A stretch of DNA of 64,000 nt from Mugil cephalus (GCF_022458985.1 NC_061785.1:1295816-1359815), one strand, 5' to 3'; shown: positions 23,248-35,375, counted from the first letter of the stretch. The notes: generated from the sequence alone by a model not told the origin. Numbers and translations: made by a program.

Positions 23248-23298
<51 letters not shown>

Positions 23299-24004
23299 GG
23301 GTGGTACCTTGGCCTTCTTGTAGATGTTGTGTGCGATGATCCTCGTGCTCTCAAACATGTCGTCTCCAGGTCCAAACGCTTTGCACATCTTAGTCTGTTG
23401 GACACACACAGACTATTAGTCTCTATTAATCACACATTAGTGTATGTGTTCTTGTTCTTGCTACGTACTGAGGACCAGTTTGAGTCATTTTTGGGAAGTG
23501 AGGAGTTAGGGTTAGTCTTTAGTTGAGATGGTCAGGGTTAGGGGCTGGAGAGTGCATTATGCCAATGAGTGTCCTCAGTAAGATAGAAGTATAAAGGTGT
23601 GTGTGTTAGTGTGTTAGTATGTACCCCTCCTACAGGACAGGAGCTGTTCAGGTAGTCACAGGGCAGCCCCGTGTTCTCACAGTGAGGTCCTCTGATGTTG
23701 GGACTGACGTCTCCAAGGTTACTGGAGGAGAAACCGGCCACAAAGTCTCCCTGAGACGGAGAGGACACACAGGTCAGACACAGCTCAGACACGGAGAGAG
23801 ACGGACAGTCCTCTGGTCCTACCTGTCCAGGTAGTTCTCCAGGGTTCTCGTCCTGCTCCAGCAGGTAGGAGGCGTAGCCCATGTTGTCACTGCTCACCAT
23901 GCGGTTGGTGTAGTTCATGCTGACGGCGTGGACGGCGAACCAGCTGGAACAATAACGGCAACAATGACAATAACCTTTATTTAAGCAGCTACAGCGCACA
24001 CATG

Positions 24005-24061
<57 letters not shown>

Positions 24062-27000
24062 ACCTGATCATACCGATCCCGTTTCCTCTCAGATCCGTGA
24101 ACTTCAGCACCAGCACCTGTTTGTCTGTGTTTCCCTCGTACCTGGAGGCATCAGCAGCAACACGATGAGATAGTTCAGCAGCCGAATCAATACTGTACCG
24201 ACCACATGGTGGCGCTGCAGACTGAGACCAGACTGATCAGTCGTACCTGAGTCTCTCGTCCTCGGGGTTGTTCAGGTATGAGTGAGGACTTCTGTTCAGG
24301 CTGCTGTGGTCCAGCTCCCCCCGGTTCCTGTAAATCCTGCCCCGCCTCATGTTGTGGTGGGCTATGTCTATACTCTGGAAGCAAATCATTCACAGTCAGA
24401 CCTACGACCGGACTGGGCTGGTCTATACTCTGACAACAACACATAACACGGCAACAAACAAACATTTAAATGTGTTTAAAGTTAAATCCAAGACGAAGGA
24501 AATATCTGCACCACATGCTCACAACCTCTTCCCTTCCTTCCTTCCTTCCTTCCTTCCTTCCTTCCTTCCTTCCTTCACTTTAATTTATTAATTTATTAAA
24601 CATCCGTCATGATTCTGAAGAAACAAGAGGCAGAAAACCGTCTAGAAAAAGTAAAACCTTCCCTCTAAATCCCAGAGAGTCTGATTCTCTGTGGACCAGT
24701 TTTATCTCAGGTCCTCTGTGTTTCCAGAATCAGGGTTCAGATCGTTTAAGGTGGAATTATTCCAGATCAAACCTCAGGACTATACACTTAGAGGTAAGGG
24801 GTTAAAGACAGGAGTGTAATTCCCTGCAGCTGCCACTAGGCGTCACTAATGAAAACATTTAGTTGCATTAATCCCAGGAAGCTCCACTCATCATGATCAT
24901 AATGTGGATGTGATGTGGATGTGGAGCCCCCACCCTGACAATGCCGAGGACCAGCGGCTCGATGGCCTCCTTCATGTAGCCTTTACTGCTGATCAGGAAC
25001 AGGGTGTACTGGAAGTATCCGGCCGGGCCGCTGTGGGTGTGAGTCCCACTCAGGACCACGTTATCCCGCTGGTACAGATCCCCGAACCGCAACTTCAACG
25101 CCTTCAAGACCTGCACACACACAGACACACACAGACACACACATTAGCACTAGAGAAGGAAATGATTGTTGAGATTAGATTAGATTTAACAGCCTGCTCC
25201 AAAACACGGCTCCTCAACATCTCCTCAAGGTTTTAGGTAAAAGTTTGCAGTTATGGTTTGAAGTCTGGGTGTAGTCACCACGTTGGTCACTCTGTTGATC
25301 CTTGGAAAACTTTAAACCTGGTTCAGGAGCATCTAAATGTGGAGTTATGGTTAGGGAACCTAGTTCAGATGATTAGTGTGTCCGAAGTTTAGTTTAGTTT
25401 AGTTTAATTTAGTTTAGTTTAGTTTAGTGATGCACCGATCCGCCTTTTTCACCACCGATACCGATACTGAAATCTGAGGTTTAGTATCGGCCGATACCGA
25501 TACAGGAAAAACAGCCGGAGTTATGGTAACAAACGGTAAGTTTCATTGTGTGGAAAAGATTGGGATCATTCTTTGGTGCAATGGCAACATCAGACTTGAC
25601 TTAAACATTTCTTTCCTTTTTTTTTTTTTTTTTAATCAAATAAACAGATATAAATGTACTGAATTATTTATTTATTTAATAATTGTGCACCAGTAAAACA
25701 ATCTTAACCATGAAAATATAACAAGTGTAACTGGTTCAGTCAGTGCAATTAAGGATTCAAAATCCAATGTAAAACAAAATGAATATTAAATAATAAATAA
25801 AGGAGCTGAAACAATAGCTTCACTAGCTTGGTTGCTAGACTTTCAAAATAAATAGCAATCAGCTCTTAATACAGTTTAGTGCAAATGGGAATTAAACATC
25901 CATTACCGATATGGATCCGATACCTGATCTAGAATTGTCTTCGATATCGGTACCGATACCGATACAAATATCGAATCAGTGCATTCCTAGTTTAGTTTAG
26001 TTTAGTTCACACTATTTACATGACATAAATTTTTTGTCATTTTGTACAAAGAATCCATTAAATGTGTGAAAGGTAGATATTGTGTTTTGTGTGTTTTGCT
26101 GAAGCCGTTGTGTTCAGATCACCCTTAAAAAATAGGTTTTAACCTCAAGAGGCTTTTATGTGGTTAAATAAAGGATATAAATATAAATAAATATTTAAAG
26201 CTTTTAATAGAAGATATCTTCAACATACGACAACATACAAACCACTGAGTGACCTTAATATTTAAATTCCAGGTCTGTGCTCCTCTGCTGACAACACTAA
26301 AGCTAGTACCCGGAGGGGTCCACGCTAGACTCAAGACCAGTTAACTGAAGGCTACTATTAAACAAATTATTACCAGATCAGCTCCAGGGCACGAATGTAC
26401 ATGTGATATATATTTAGTATATTTAGTAGATGCTGGTGTTTGTACCTCCAGTCGGAGCCTCTGCGATATCATTCCTACGTCCACAGAGACGAACACGACC
26501 CTCCGCTGCCCATCGTCCACGATAAAAGCTCGACTGTACAGACGAGTGTGAATCCCTGCAGCCGTCTGCTGAGGGTTAGCGTATCCCATCTGAAACACAC
26601 ACAAACACACGTTTATTCATTTATTATTAGTTTACTGAGTTGGGAAGATGCACATTAATCAGCACTGATGCGTTAATCATCAACACAAACAACAATCAGA
26701 CAGAACCAGACACAGATAAACAACACAGTGACACAACATTTGACCCACGATTATGAAAACAAAAACATGGATGAACCAAGAGCATTTAAAGCTTTAAAGA
26801 AGAGACAGAAATCCATAAAGATCTCAAAACAAAGACACAACTTTTGTCATTTTGTCCAGTTTTTCTCTTGAAAATGAGCAGCAGCTGTTTGTCATCAGAG
26901 AAGAATCATCATGTTTATTTGAGACTAACTCCACATCATCCTGTTATTTATCTACAGCCTCAAGTTTGACTCCATTAAGTATTTAAATATAAATATGTGA

Positions 27001-28562
27001 GTATGAACATAGAAATGATAGAAAGCCACTTAAACTCGTCTCTTTCCTATTTGAGACTAATCAGTTTCTACAGGTTATTGTGTGTAACAGATGTTCTGGA
27101 TGAATATGTGGGGCTGTTTTATTGAACCTCCCGAGACCCTGTGTCCTCATATGGGGACATTACGGTTTAGGTTTTATTAGCTTATTCTGCTTCACTTAAA
27201 CCCGTTGTCCTCATTAGTGGACACTTCAGTCTGCCATCTAGTGGTGGCAAAGGGTCACTACATCAACAAACATCATCAAACTGTACAGTTAAAATTGATT
27301 TATTTATGCATATTAACATTTCTAGTTTGATCATTTAAACAACTTTAACACATTTCTATCAATAGCAACGAGCTACAACGTGGCTAATTAGCAGTTTGAG
27401 GACATTGGGACTTCATTGTTCTGGTTTTGCTCAGTCGTGTTCAGGCATCAAAACGAACACTTTTATATTTTTGTCCCACATTGATGACTTTATTATAACA
27501 TAAATGATGAAATAATACCAGTGTCCACGTACGAGGACATATGATGCTGGGTTGTTATACCCTTTTATGTCGTACTGATCTGAAACATTTTTTAAACTGC
27601 AGAGACTAACTGAGCCCACTGATCAAACGTGAAGCTAACAGGCTAAAGCTAAAGTGAAGGTTAATGATGTAACGTTTATTTCAACCATAGAAATAAAATG
27701 TGGAGGTAAAAATCAAACCTGAGTCACTCGGTGTGTGTGAGGAGGTCTGATAAATACATAGACTGATATCAGGTTCCAGTGCAAACCATAAAGATTATCA
27801 GTGCACACACACCCTGTCAGACTTTGGAGTTTGATTGTCTGTAAGTTATTGTTTTAGTTTAATACAGATAATAGAAACACAACTTTGTGTGTTTCACATA
27901 CATCCTCTCATTCCCCCGGCGTCGGACAGGGAAGAACATCTGCGAACATCTGTATCTGTATGTCACCTCAATTCTTCTACACAAGAACTTCTATGTGCAC
28001 TAATTTTGTGCAGTAGTGTGTACACATATATAAACATATATATATAACACGTTATAAGTTATATGCTCTTCTCTTGTTTCTTGTGCGTGTGGTTGTTTTG
28101 TTGTGTTGTTACAGTGTTAATGGCTACAGATGGAGTTAGCTGCTATTGCTTTGAAATAAATAAATAAGTGTAGTTTTGCTTGGTGTGTTTGACCAGTGTC
28201 TGGATGAGTCGGTTTCCTCTGGACCAGAGGATGTGGCTGAAGCCTCCATCCACGTTAAAGGACATCTACTGTACAGACGTATGTTCTTTTAACTATTCAT
28301 CAGTTTGTGAAGCAGCATCGTGGCACCAACCAGAGGGATTTCAGCCGGGGGTCCGGTGCAGTCGGCTCGACCGGCTCCGATCAGATAAGGTCTGGACTGA
28401 GGCTCTGGACTCGGGGAAGGAGACGGATCTGGACCTGAGGGGACAACATGGAGGGATGAAGACACAGAAGTCTTAAAACTGGATTCAAACTGGATTCATG
28501 AGCTAAGAAACTAATATGAAGCAGCGGGGGATGTTTGATGGTGTTCTTATCTGTTTGGCACC

Positions 28563-28597
<35 letters not shown>

Positions 28598-29474
28598 GTG
28601 ATTATTTTCTCTGGAAAAAACAAACACTATGACCGTTCATTCCTGTTTATTTTTAGCTGCCTATAATTTATCTATTATTTATGTATTTATGATTTCCTTG
28701 AATCCTTAAACATATGATTAACACCATGGTTCTTCTTTTTTTTCATATTTAATGACTAATTTAATGGGGACACATATCACATGGGACACATGTTATTCCA
28801 GACTGAATTGAACTGATTTAATTTGGGTAGGGACAAACTAAACGAAACACACTGATGAACAACAATAAAGAAGGATACTGTTGAAAATATGCCGGATTAT
28901 AGCAAAATATTAATGATAAATAAATAAAATACAAGCGACTGTGCACTACACAGTCAGAATAAAACACAGTGATAATAGTTGTTAATTCCAGATGTTCTAC
29001 AGAACAAGAATATGAACTCAGACCTGATATAAAGTTATATAATATAAAACTTCATGGTGATCTGGATGCGTCTCCATAGTAACAGGGAGCAGGTCTGGAT
29101 GGATGTGGGCCTGATTTATTTAAATAGATATTTAGGTCCGAACAGAAAGAACCATGAACATATTTGATTTAATTTCTGGAGTCAAACTGATCTCAAAGAT
29201 AAAACGTGTTCACGGGGCAAAACAGGAGATGAAGCTGAGTCACTGGTTGTTGGAAGTGTTTTATATTTATACACGTCAGACCAGATCAGATCAGATCAGA
29301 CCAGATCAGATCATCTGGAGCTGAACACGGAGGTGGTTGTTTACCTGTGGCCGTTTCCCTGGTGACGAACAGCGCGATCATCGTCACACAAACCAACGTC
29401 GCGAGGATGAAGAGGACGGAGAGCGCCACCTCCAGGGAAGAGGCTCCACAACACGACGACTTCCTGCGCTTCAT
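17658..29474 (-). CDS. asah2: Neutral ceramidase (ASAH2), complete
   Basis: Twenty coding exons on the minus strand: 29474-29345, 28434-28331, 26589-26446, 25110-24934, 24374-24247, 24141-24064, 23943-23823, 23750-23625, 23394-23308, 22138-22034, 20996-20915, 20826-20711, 20623-20529, 20324-20285, 20183-20085, 19943-19848, 18994-18848, 18642-18586, 18503-18415 and 17856-17658. Every junction is GT-AG with matching phase, giving 739 aa. Residues 16-37 are a hydrophobic signal anchor, as in the type II membrane enzyme that hydrolyses ceramide to sphingosine and fatty acid at neutral pH. A short Pro/Ser linker replaces the longer mucin-like box of mammals. Family motifs are intact: GTHTHSGPAG (148-157), WFAVHAVSMN (zinc His 259), NLGDVSPN (nucleophile Ser 310), PGEMTTMSGRR (zinc Glu 496) and the VYTHYITTYEEY block (532-543). 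The C-terminal Ig-like part is complete. Confidence 0.96.
17981..18041. repeat. (CTTC)n microsatellite
   Basis: About 15 copies, 60 bases before the intronic tRNA gene. Confidence 0.95.
18101..18183 (+). tRNA. tRNA-Leu (anticodon CAG)
   Basis: Intact 83-base class II tRNA gene. The acceptor stem pairs GTCAGGA with TTCTGAC (one G-T pair). The A box TGGCCGAGCGG and B box GGTTCGAATCC are canonical, and the anticodon loop CTCAGGT places CAG at 18135-18137. A variable arm of the Leu type is present, and discriminator A is at 18183. The RNA polymerase III terminator TTTT follows at 18187-18190. There is no tRNA intron and no encoded CCA, as expected for a nuclear eukaryotic gene. It lies in the last intron of asah2 on the opposite strand. 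I see no A-rich tail or tRNA-SINE body, so it looks like a real gene. Confidence 0.93.
18187..18190 (+). terminator. RNA polymerase III terminator (TTTT)
   Basis: A run of four T residues three bases after the tRNA-Leu discriminator base, the usual stop for RNA polymerase III. Confidence 0.7.
19100..19480 (+). mobile_element. LINE reverse-transcriptase C-terminal fragment
   Basis: In an asah2 intron. One plus frame reads LHWLPVSQR, then a phenylalanine- and lysine-rich stretch and LNGLGPPYLSDML, typical of the region after the RT domain in fish L2/Rex-type LINEs. The reading frame breaks soon after, and there is no upstream RT domain, so this is a 5'-truncated dead copy. Confidence 0.65.
22297..23222. 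repeat. 38-bp minisatellite in an asah2 intron
   Basis: About 24 tandem copies of a 38-base unit beginning cctgtccacagtcagacccc. Units differ at a few fixed sites (cctgtcc/ccagtcc, cgcaaa/cgtaaa), so higher-order variants exist. It fills much of the intron between the exons at 23308 and 22138. Copies are contiguous, with no spacers. Confidence 0.97.
23241..23298. repeat. (ATAG)n microsatellite
   Basis: About 14 tetranucleotide copies between the 38-bp minisatellite and the asah2 exon 9 donor. Confidence 0.95.
24008..24060. repeat. (TG)n microsatellite
   Basis: Perfect TG run of about 50 bases, beginning within ten bases of the donor side of the asah2 exon 24141-24064. Confidence 0.95.
24529..24576. 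repeat. (CTTC)n microsatellite
   Basis: Twelve tetranucleotide copies in an asah2 intron. Confidence 0.95.
25425..25989. mobile_element. Non-autonomous hAT-like inverted-repeat element
   Basis: About 565 bases bounded by tagtgatgcaccgatccg on the left and the near-complementary cgaatcagtgcattccta on the right. Subterminal words of the type ccgataccgatac recur in both halves. Interior sequence is AT-rich with no transposase. It sits inside a (TTTAG)n run: copies of gtttagtttag lie on both sides, so the insertion split a pentanucleotide microsatellite and the exact target duplication cannot be read. Confidence 0.7.
28564..28598. repeat. (ATT)n microsatellite
   Basis: About 12 trinucleotide copies between asah2 exon 2 and exon 1. 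Confidence 0.9.
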
Positions 29475-30308
29475 TGTGTCTGAAAACAAACCGGTTCACT
29501 CAGCAATGAGAATAAATCCGCTCTGATCACGTTGCATAGAATGTTTAACCCTTCACTCCCGCTGAGATACTTGAAAACACATTTCAACCCTGGAGTGTTT
29601 TTACAGGACGACTGGTTTTAGTTTCTAATGTTCCTGAGTTAAATCCAGATCAATGAACGTCTCATATCTGGTTCCTGGTCCTTAAACTAATGTAAACATG
29701 TATTTAGAGCAGTAGAACATCATCAACATAACATCAGACAACATTAGGACACTTGTTCTTCTTCATGGTTCCTAATAAACCAGTTCAGAGGGGGACCTTG
29801 TAGACCACATTGGACCCTGATTAGACCTGAAACTGTTTCCTGGATCTTCTCTGATTGGCTCAATGAACGTGGATCGTTATATAATCTGTGTTATTATGGG
29901 AAATATTTATGACTTAAATCACTGCAGCTTCTATCATCCACAGAATGACTTCTGGCAAAACGTTTATGTGATTAGTTTAAAAGTCTCTGAACAGAACAGA
30001 TTCCGAAAAACAAGAAGAGTGTTTTCAGTTTTTAGTAGCAGAGGAATAGTTCCAGATGTCTGAGCCCAAAAAGATGCTGAAGTTATTTTAGAAGGAGAGA
30101 GACGGATTAAAGCTGAACCACCACACTGAAAACCCTACAACTAGAAAACTAATCATGTTAATATGTTTAAATATTTAGATTTTCTTTGTTTGTTTACTGA
30201 GCTACAACTAAACCTCCCGAGTCTCTTCAATGATTTGTTTTCCTGTTTATTATTGAGTTTATTTATTATTTTTTAAAAATATTTCTCTATGTGACTTGAC
30301 TCCTCCTC

Positions 30309-30310
<2 letters not shown>

Positions 30311-30361
<51 letters not shown>
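30311..30361. repeat. (ATT)n microsatellite
   Basis: About 17 perfect trinucleotide copies upstream of asah2 coding exon 1. Confidence 0.95.
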
Positions 30362-30485
30362 CACTGTTCTATATCTTCCTCTCAGTTTTTTGTCTTTTCC
30401 TCCTTTAGATACACAATTAAAACCATAAAAGCTAAGTAAAGTCAGACGCTGAGCTGCGAATCAAACACAACGTGTTCGTACTCAC

Positions 30486-30620
30486 CTTCAGCTCGTGAAG
30501 CTTCAGTTTAATCCCAGCAGAGAAAGAAAGTGTGTGTTTGAGGAGATTTTCCTCAGAGTGAACTTGTCCTCCGTTATCTCCCTGAAGATAAACTGAGGCT
30601 GCAGCAGGTAGAAGCTCCAA
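30486..30620 (-). promoter_or_regulatory. asah2: Probable non-coding first exon of asah2
   Basis: On the minus strand a strong donor GTGAGTACG follows CTGAAG at 30486. The coding exon begins after an acceptor (gttttcag, exon from 29479) only five bases before the ATG at 29474. A 5' UTR exon upstream is therefore required, and this is the best donor. Its 5' end is a guess; no TATA box is evident. Confidence 0.45.
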
Positions 30621-32890
30621 AGGTCAAAACCTGATATCAGAGATTAGACGTCGGACTCAGTGATAAAGACATTAATGAATTTAAATGGTTTTGTCCTTCA
30701 GTTTCCAAACCAGATATCTACTGATATCTACAGACAGATAGGAAGCTTTTATTTATTGTTACATAACAGCAGCATCACAAGCAGCTACGAACTGTATGAA
30801 TGTGACTGTATGAAAAACAATATGAGGTAAAAATAAAATAAATGGACAAAAATACTTTAATCATTTGACATCAAGGGAATAAATACTGTTAGCGTTTGAC
30901 TCCTTTTAGTCCGGATCAGACTTCACCAACATTCAGCTTCATAGACACATTTATAGAATCACCATCTAGTGTGAAAGGGCCTTGACCACAGCTGCCGTCT
31001 GAGCGTCAGTATTACTGGTTTAAAATACTAGATACACAAAAATTATCAACTCTTATGAAAGCAGTCAATACTTTGTCTTCTCCTGGTCATATAAAAAAAA
31101 ACCCTCTTTTAAAATCTTTTAATCTCTCTGCTATTCGTCTCATATTGTCTTTCTAATCTTTTTTTCTGGGTCCTGTGGGACTGTGAGAGCAGTAAAAACT
31201 ACTTTTAAAAGTAAGTTCAGTGTATAATCCAGCATTTCCCTGTATCTGGTGGAGGCAAAGCAGAGCGTAGGATTAATTCAACTAAAACACGCTGAGTCTG
31301 GAGGAAGTGAGGGCGGAGCATCGCCCTCAGAACGTACTGATCAGACTCTGCCGCCCGCATCCCTGGGAAAGTAGCATCATGGTGGAGACGTGTTTAGTCC
31401 ATATTTATATACGGTCTATGGAGGAGACATAGCGTCCAGAAACGTCCTGAATTGACCATATATGGCAGCAACAATCCCTTTAAGAATGCGTGAAGGGATT
31501 TTTTTAACATCATTGCAAAGACAAAGAGGAGCACTCCTGCCTGAGCTCCAGAGCCAGAGCAAAGACGTCACCAAATCCATAAACGCAAAAAAGGATCATC
31601 TGACCAACATCGCAAATAAACAATTGACCGAAACAGATTGATGCATGCGCATCATAAATGTTAAAAAAATAAAATCAGCTAACAGGCAGACTGACCTAAA
31701 ATATCTGTATGATCCTCACTGTAGTTTGAATGACTTCATAAGCTGATAATGAACTGAGTTTCTCCTGCAACGCTGCATTAAGGATGGGGAAGGAGACATC
31801 TGCTTAGTACAGCTTGTGTGCTAACAGTTAGTATCTGCTCTGATCTAAAACACAACAACAACTCCAAGGCGCTCACCTTTCACTGTAATAGTTCAAATAT
31901 TCAGGAAACACCCTCCGCTGATAAAGCACTGATAATACCAGCTCCAGGGACAATGGTTGTTGTAGCTCATAAAAGAACATCTGATGAGATTAACATCTGC
32001 ATCAACTGACACAACCTTAACTCTTTAGTTGCAGTTTACTGCTGCTTAAGTGTATTTGCACTGATTTGTTTGTACATTTCTGATGCTGACGTCTTGGTTC
32101 CAAAACTCAGCAAACACAAATCAACACCATCAGAGTTAATCCAAAAGGCGTTTGAAAAAAGGGCTTGTAGAGTTTCTTGAAGATGTTTTGTTTTGTTTTC
32201 ACTCATCTGAGCAGCTTCTTCAGTTCAAAACGTTTAAAAGGAACTTTCAGATATAATTTGGAGGTCTCGTGTGATCTCCTGCCAGCCCTCGGTTTCTCTG
32301 AAAGTCTTAGAGCTTTTCAGATCACGACACCACCACATGCTTAATGTGATGGATTTGAAGGACTGATGAAGAATATATAAAGGTGCACTTACTCTTTCCA
32401 AGTCATCTGTTTTGTTTGTTTGTTTTTTATTGATTTGAATTATGAAAATGAGCTGTGATGCAAACTTGATGTGACACTGAGAAGAAAACATTTACAGAGC
32501 TGCTTGACAGTGTTTGCACCACTCTGGCTTTTCTACATTTTTTCATTAAAATGACTCAAACAACCTGCAGGACTTAAAGGATCTGATGCTGACGTCTAGG
32601 TTCCAGATACCACAGTAAACCCTCAGCGGCCTCCAGGCTTCCATGGGTTAGCTACGCCATATTAGGCAGGCCCCTGGAACAGATAAAACACCAGTTTGAC
32701 TAGAGAGTAGTTTCATGTTAAAGTCACATTTACTGGATTTAACATTGCAATTAACAAAGCAATTACCTGTTGCAAAGACATTAGGAAACTGTCATTTTCT
32801 CAATGCGCTTTGAAGCCAAGCTGATGGTCACTAAGGTGCCGTGGTGGAACCCTTCTCCTCTGAGGCCTGACCTGGGATAACACCTGATGT
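30621..32890. other. Intergenic region with no supported feature
   Basis: AT-rich sequence with no exon, RNA gene or transposon end that I can defend. Short ORFs lack homology I recognise. Confidence 0.5.
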
Positions 32891-32899
32891 TTGAGACTA

Positions 32900-33600
32900 A
32901 GAAGTAGTCTGTTCAGAGGCCTCCGTAGTTGTGTCTTGGATCCCCCTTTCTGCATCCACTTCTACAAGAGATGAGTCTTCAGCAAAATCCCCTCCATCGG
33001 CTGCTTCAGGAGCTGGCATCAAAGCAGGCAGTGCATCATTACCCACATCGTCTGCTCTCAACGTTGCAGTTGCACTTTTGACAGTCTCCAAACATTGGCT
33101 GCAGGGTGTTTGTGCCAACAAGAAGAGGATACTTGTTGCCATGTGACTGATCTGGGCTCACTAATGCTGGAATACACAAGCATTTGTCTGTGCCACACGC
33201 ATCTTTAGGGGATTGAATGTCCACCTGTACGGACCCTACAGGGGACCCTTTGTCCCAGCAGATACTTTTTCCCAAGTGCCTATTGTAGTGTAGTAGTGCC
33301 TTATCAAGTGCCTTTGTGGGATTGAATGTCCACCTGTACGGACCCTACAGGGGACCATTTGTCCAGCTGCATCTTTAATATCAAGTGCCTTTGTAGTGTA
33401 GTGCCTTATCAAGTGCCTTTGTGGGATTGAATGTCCACCTGTACGGACCCTACAGGGGACCATTTGTCCAGCTGCATCTTTAATATCAAGTGCCTTTGTA
33501 GTGGAAAAGGTACTGGGAATAAAAATGATTGAGATATGATTGTCATTTGAGACCCAGCGTCAATAATACAACTGTATTTAACTCTTATATCCTTTTTGGA
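32900..33600 (-). mobile_element. Retropepsin-like retroelement fragment with tandem triplication
   Basis: Minus-strand frames contain IDAGSQMTIISQSF near 33560, which resembles the active-site start of an aspartic (retropepsin-like) protease (normally D-T/S-G; here DAG). Further downstream they contain YPLLVGTNTLQPMF near 33110, a word common in fish Ty3/Gypsy-like polyproteins. Between them a unit of about 120 bases containing gattgaatgtccacctgtac occurs three times (33215, 33312 and 33424), each encoding GSVQVDIQS. Frames are broken between the parts. It is a decayed fragment, with no flanking RT seen. Confidence 0.55.
33215..33500. repeat. Three-copy tandem repeat, unit about 97-112 bp
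   Basis: Copies begin at the word gattgaatgtccacctgtac at about 33215, 33312 and 33424. The second and third are nearly identical over about 110 bases, including atcaagtgcctttgtagtg. The first is shorter and more diverged. Confidence 0.85.
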
Positions 33601-34420
33601 CATTTTTGTACATTTGTATCAACTTTTTGAAACAGAGGAGGGTGAAGCACAGAGCCTTGGGGCACTCCCGACCGGAGAGGTGATATATGAGACTCAGTGG
33701 CCCCAACACAGACACAAAAACGTCTCTCAGTTAGGTAGGAACCTAAACCTAAACCAACCAAAAACTCAGCACTGTGACAGGCTTTAAACCCAGACTGGAA
33801 CATCTCAGAATGCTGTGTTCATCTAAATAAGACTTCAGCTGGCAAGATTCTCCAGAATCTCAGAGAGGGAAAGGTGTTTGGAGATTGGTCTAAAATTTGA
33901 AAGCAAAGGCGAGTCTAAGCCAGGCTTTTTGGTGTCACCACTGCATGTTTAAAACTTGCAGATACAATCCCACCTGCTAAGCTGTCATTTATTATATTGC
34001 GCACATACAGTGCTAAGGTGGAAGAAACCTCTTATAAAAGATGAAGTGGGATTGGATCATTGGGAGATCCAGTTGGTTGCATGTGACCAATTATCTCTGT
34101 GCAGATTGTAAAGCTCAAACTGGTCAAAAACAGCAGAGCATGAAGCAGAGATGGAAAGGTCATAAGAAGGAGGACAAATGAAGACCCTGATGTTTGTGAC
34201 CTTGTAAATAAAAAAGGCTCAAGAAACTCTTCAGTTGAGTTCTCCAGGCTGAAGGTGCGGCATTAAGAGCAGAGGATACAGTTTGAAACAGAACACGAGG
34301 GTTGTGACTGTTACAGATAATGTCAGAAAAATGCTTGGAATTAGCAGCTTCCACAGTTCTCTGATAAAAAACAGCAGCTGTCCTTCAATATCTGGAAGAA
34401 TACGTAGCTTGTCCACATGG
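33590..34420 (-). mobile_element. L2-type LINE fragment (RT part)
   Basis: Minus-strand frames give NPRVLFQTVSSALN near 34290, typical of the region before the RT core. Downstream they give GLGSYLTERRFCV and SGVPQGSVL near 33680-33720, the RT motif that is GVPQGSVLGP in active elements. Frames are interrupted, so the copy is dead. Confidence 0.7.
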
Positions 34421-34950
34421 CCATTCTGGTGGTTGTGTTTAATGCGTATGTGATGTTTAGCGTGTCCAACATCCTGTCAGAACTGATTAGCATATTTGTT
34501 TTAATTGCAGAGTGGTGTAAGTTACAGTGAAAGTAAATGACTCTATTGGCACAGAATTGGGGACCGGATCTTTAAGTCCATCACCTGAAGTAGGTCCTGC
34601 TCTTGATCAAACAGATGTTATTCTTCCATGGGACATTAAATATTTACTAGACATACCTCTACCTATTAACTGTGAGAACCAGTTTGACCTTTAGGCCTAG
34701 TCAAAACCAGCCCTGTTAAAAATGTACCTGAACTTGAACTCATTCTGAAAAAAGACGCTGCCAAAACAGATGTGAGGACAATTTGACACTACCCAAAAGG
34801 TTGGAGACCTGAACCCTTTCCCCTGCCTGGTCTGGTCTAGGTGGGGGCTACATGTTTAAATAGCATCCACCCCAATGCACATTGGGTCCAAAGGTTTCAC
34901 AGCAGAACATTAAATTGTCACAATGTGGCCGACAGAAGCTGCTGTCGTAA

Positions 34951-35375
34951 TGTTATGGCTGATCAGTGTAATGAGTTTTGTGTATTTTCTGGCACCCCGT
35001 TTGATTTTCCTGTTTTTATTCTGTAAGCTGTTGCGTGCCCTAAATCAGTTCCTGCCTGTTTATCCTCTGATTATGAATGTTTTCCCCTTGTGTTCTTTAA
35101 TCATTGGTTCCACCCTTTCCTTGTCAACTCTTTAGCCTGTGTGTATTTATAAAGTCCTGCAGTTTGCTTCGTCTGCTGTCGAGTCATCTGTAGATTGATC
35201 CTTGTAAAGTGAAATCCTCTTTGTGTCTCCTAGGGTTTGGTTCAGCTCCTCCTGTTTCCCTGTATCCATGGGTTCTTGTCTAGCTTTTCGTTTTTGTTAC
35301 AGTTGTTTTGTTTTCTACTCCTGCTTCTCTCTGTGTCCTGTGTTTGAGTCCATCTTCACAACTCAACACTCAACA
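34951..35375 (+). mobile_element. Possible solo LTR
   Basis: The segment begins tgttatggct and ends actcaaca (TGTT...AACA). It contains a TATA-like tatttataaagtcctgc near 35146 and T-rich, C-rich downstream sequence of the kind seen in fish Gypsy LTRs. There is no second LTR and no clear target duplication, so this is tentative. Confidence 0.3.

Noticed and set aside
24868..25236. Plus-strand ORF over 24904-25236
   Set aside because: It is the antisense of the asah2 exon at 24934-25110, which has clear family homology on the minus strand.
27120..27545. Possible palindromic element with repeated tgtcctc / gaggaca words
   Set aside because: Several opposed copies of the words are present, but terminal repeats and a target duplication could not be defined.
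30432..30620. Minus-strand ORF upstream of asah2
   Set aside because: It lies in the probable non-coding first exon and the donor at 30486 cuts it. The true start matches the signal-anchor ATG at 29474.
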